Origin: an uncultured Opitutaceae bacterium
GTDB lineage: Bacteria; Verrucomicrobiota; Verrucomicrobiia; Opitutales; Opitutaceae
Direction of reading: 5' to 3'
Assembly: GCA_937902865.1 (NCBI GenBank)
Contig: CALFNJ010000301.1
Location: forward strand, 1 to 7,040
DNA length: 7,040 nucleotides
Within the stretch, counting starts at the first letter, position 1. Every line of letters starts with the position of its first letter. The position numbers and the translations under genes are program-made. Below the pieces are notes generated by a model, which worked only from the letters and a program-made list of their open reading frames with translations, had not been told where the DNA came from and ran no database searches. This document shows positions 5,064 through 7,040 of the stretch, one piece after another.

Positions 5064-6887
5064 ATGCCCGCTTCCGTCGCACCTGCCGCTTCCGATCCCG
5101 GTTTCACACCGGAGCAAAAGCAGTATCTGGAAGGCTTCCTCGCCGCGCTCGCGGCCCAGCCTCCGTTTGTGGGGCACACGGCCGACGGCCGGATCTCCGC
5201 CGCTCCCGCCGGAGCAGCGGACCCCAATCTCGCCGCGCCACCTACAGAGGAAAGGGTCTTCGGCACGCCGCTCAGCGAGCTGTGCAAGCCGGAGCGCTGG
5301 AAGTACGATCTCAACCCGCTCGACATCTGGGATCGGCTGGTGGCGCACGCGGAGGCGGATAAATTCCCGGACGAGGCCGACACATTCCGCTTCAAGTTCC
5401 ACGGGCTCTTCCACGTCGCGCCGGCGCAGGATAGTTTCATGCTGCGCCTGCGGCTGCCCGCCGGGGAAATCACTTCGCTCCAGTTGCGGGGCCTGGCGGA
5501 TCTCGCCGCCGATTATGGCGGGGGCTACGCGCACATCACCACGCGCGCCAACCTGCAGATCCGGGAATTCCGGCCGCGCGACATCGTCCGAGTCCTCGTG
5601 CGCCTGCAGGACCTCGGTCTCACGTCGCGCGGCGCCGGCGCCGACAATGTCCGCAATCTCACTGCGTCGCCGAACAGTGGCTTCGATCCCGATGAGCTCC
5701 TCGACGTGCGACCGTACGCGAAGGGGCTGCACCACTACATTCTCAATCACCGCGATCTCTTCGGCCTGCCGCGCAAGTTCAATATCGCCTTCGACAGCGG
5801 CGGCTCGCTGTCCGCCGCCGCCGACACCAACGACCTCGCTTTCCAGGCGTGCCTCGTCACCGCAAAGTCTCTTGCCGGCCATGCCGCGACCGCGGCGTCC
5901 GCCTCCGCCGGCGAGCGGATCGAGCCCGGCCTCTATTTTCGCGTGCAGCTCGGCGGCATCAGCGGCCACCGCGACTTCGCCCGCGACGCCGGACTGCTGG
6001 TGAAGCCCGACGAGGTGGTGGCCGTCGCGGCCGCAATGCTCCGGGTGTTCAACGAGCACGGTGATCGCACGAATCGGAAGAAGGCCCGCCTGAAATACCT
6101 GCTCGAGAAATGGGGCGTGGAAAAATTCGTGGAGGAAGCCGGACGCCGGCTGGCCTTCCGTCTCCGCCGGCTCCCGCTCGCTGCCTGCGAGCCGCGACGT
6201 CCGTACCTCAAGCACGGCTGGGTCGGCGCCTACAAGCAGAGCCAGCGCGGGCTCGCCGCCCTCGGGCTCGGCGTGCCGGTGGGACGTCTTTCGGTGAAAC
6301 AGATGCGGCAGCTCGCCGATCTCGCCGCCAACTACGGCCGCGGCGAACTGCGGCTCACCGTCTGGCAGAATGTCATCGTTCCCCATGTTCCCGACGCCTT
6401 CGTCGAGACGGTGCGGCGCAGCGCTCTCCGCCAGGGGTTCGCGGTCGAGCCGTCCAACGCGGCCGGCGGCATCGTCGCCTGCACCGGCAATTTCGGCTGC
6501 AAGTATTCCTCCTGCGATACCAAGGGTCACGCGGGGACTCTCGCCCGCGCGCTCGCGACGCGCCGGTCGACCCTCAGCCATCCGGTCAACATCCACTTCA
6601 CCGGCTGCCCGCACTCCTGCGCCCAGCACTACTGCGGCGACATCGGCCTCGTCGGCGCGAAGCTCGCCGACGGCAGCGAGGCCTATCACGTCGTCCTCGG
6701 CGGCGGCATGGGCGACGAGCAGGGCATCGCGCGGGAGATCTTCCGGGGCGTCCGCGCAGACGAGGTGCCGGCCCTCGTGGAAAACCTGCTCACCGGCTAT
6801 GAGCAGCGAAAGGCCGCCGGCGAATCGTTCGTGGCCTGGACGCGCCGCCACACCGTCGGACAGATCCAGGAAATATTCTCCTCCTGA
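5064..6887 (+). CDS. nirA: Assimilatory nitrite reductase, siroheme and 4Fe-4S (NirA family)
   Basis: The 607-residue cytoplasmic enzyme carries out six-electron reduction of nitrite to ammonium. It shows the duplicated nitrite/sulfite reductase layout: ferredoxin-like half-domains at about 110-185 and 395-460, and siroheme/4Fe-4S domains at about 190-350 and 465-600. HITTRANLQ (from residue 157) and ELRLTVWQN are the paired half-domain motifs. The cluster/siroheme ligands are complete: C473-x5-C479 in CTGNFGC and C515-x3-C519 in TGCPHSC. Extra cysteines 484 and 524 lie close by. An N-terminal segment (about 14-29, FTPEQKQYLEGFLAAL) is shared with the next gene. Sulfite reductase is the alternative, but the nirC-like neighbour favours nitrite. 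The ATG at 5064 was chosen because the shared helix then aligns residue for residue with the downstream protein. No Shine-Dalgarno is present. Confidence 0.94.
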   Translation: MPASVAPAASDPGFTPEQKQYLEGFLAALAAQPPFVGHTADGRISAAPAGAADPNLAAPPTEERVFGTPLSELCKPERWKYDLNPLDIWDRLVAHAEADKFPDEADTFRFKFHGLFHVAPAQDSFMLRLRLPAGEITSLQLRGLADLAADYGGGYAHITTRANLQIREFRPRDIVRVLVRLQDLGLTSRGAGADNVRNLTASPNSGFDPDELLDVRPYAKGLHHYILNHRDLFGLPRKFNIAFDSGGSLSAAADTNDLAFQACLVTAKSLAGHAATAASASAGERIEPGLYFRVQLGGISGHRDFARDAGLLVKPDEVVAVAAAMLRVFNEHGDRTNRKKARLKYLLEKWGVEKFVEEAGRRLAFRLRRLPLAACEPRRPYLKHGWVGAYKQSQRGLAALGLGVPVGRLSVKQMRQLADLAANYGRGELRLTVWQNVIVPHVPDAFVETVRRSALRQGFAVEPSNAAGGIVACTGNFGCKYSSCDTKGHAGTLARALATRRSTLSHPVNIHFTGCPHSCAQHYCGDIGLVGAKLADGSEAYHVVLGGGMGDEQGIAREIFRGVRADEVPALVENLLTGYEQRKAAGESFVAWTRRHTVGQIQEIFSS

Positions 6888-6899
6888 TTTTTCTTTTCC

Positions 6900-7040
6900 A
6901 TGCCCGCCCTCGTTCCCGTCATTCCCGAGTCCGCTCCGTTCACACCCGAACAGCGCGCCTGGCTCAATGGCTATCTCGCTGGCCTGTGCGCCCGCGCTCC
7001 GGCGCCGGCTTCGTTTTGCCGGCGACCGAGATCAAGCCGA
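6900..7040 (+). CDS. CysJ-like sulfite-reductase-type flavoprotein, N-terminal fragment
   Basis: Forty-seven codons are open to the right edge, starting 12 bases after the nirA stop. The start PFTPEQRAWLNGYLAGL (residues 13-29) resembles the N-terminal oligomerisation helix of CysJ, the NADPH-sulfite reductase flavoprotein (LTPTQLAWVSGYFWGVL in E. coli, from memory). An FMN domain would follow outside the window. Placed after nirA, it is a plausible NADPH-to-NirA electron donor. From about 7014 the frame gains codons rare here (AGA, TCA, CGA). The frame one base back reads LPATEIKP, a normal linker, so one base may be missing in the TTTT run at 7014-7017. The ATG is preceded by a T-rich tract without Shine-Dalgarno. 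Identification rests on a short segment. Confidence 0.6.
   Translation, partial: MPALVPVIPESAPFTPEQRAWLNGYLAGLCARAPAPASFCRRPRSSR

Noticed and set aside
4932..6851. 639-residue open frame on the minus strand opposite nirA
   Set aside because: It lies opposite nirA, whose ligand motifs are intact; its composition is that of a codon-bias shadow, and its C-terminus reads through the REP-like hairpin.
1..7040. CRISPR array, insertion sequence or prophage
   Set aside because: No regularly spaced repeats, transposase, terminal inverted repeats or phage genes were seen; gene content is metabolic.

Overview
The window is GC-rich bacterial chromosomal DNA with strong third-position GC bias. It holds an inorganic-nitrogen (nitrite, probably nitrate) assimilation locus beside a tRNA gene. 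The gene set, the absence of Shine-Dalgarno sequences and the dispersed hairpin/9-nt repeats resemble Opitutus-like Verrucomicrobiota. That assignment is inference; no phylogenetic marker is complete here.

Left part (1-473): the first 47 bases are the start of nadD on the minus strand, recognised from its GGSFDPVHFG nucleotide-binding motif. A non-coding stretch with a 9-nt periodic repeat and a possible tRNA promoter follows. Then comes tRNA-Leu(UAA), a 9-bp stem-loop and a pyrimidine-rich tract at the 3' end of the lysR gene.

Centre (474-2624): a LysR-type regulator (minus) is divergent from a cytoplasmic NrtA/CmpA/NasS-type anion-binding protein (plus). The roughly 105-bp region between them carries alternating GATGA/TCATC half-sites at about helical spacing. 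It also carries -24/-12 (sigma-54-like) promoter elements on both strands.

Right part (2699-7040, all plus strand): a secreted beta-barrel outer-membrane protein of the alginate-export/porin type; a formate/nitrite-family channel (nirC-like) preceded by another sigma-54-like element; a REP-like hairpin; a siroheme/4Fe-4S nitrite reductase (nirA); and the first 47 codons of a CysJ-like flavoprotein.

Working model (inference): the porin passes nitrite/nitrate through the outer membrane and NirC moves nitrite across the inner membrane. NirA reduces it to ammonium, possibly taking electrons from the adjacent CysJ-like flavoprotein. The LysR protein and the NasS-like sensor tune expression. No nitrate reductase, nitrate permease or NasT-type antiterminator is visible, and they may lie beyond the right edge. 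The most interesting points are the collinear N-terminal helix shared by NirA and the flavoprotein, the sigma-54-like elements, and a possible one-base frame break near the right edge.
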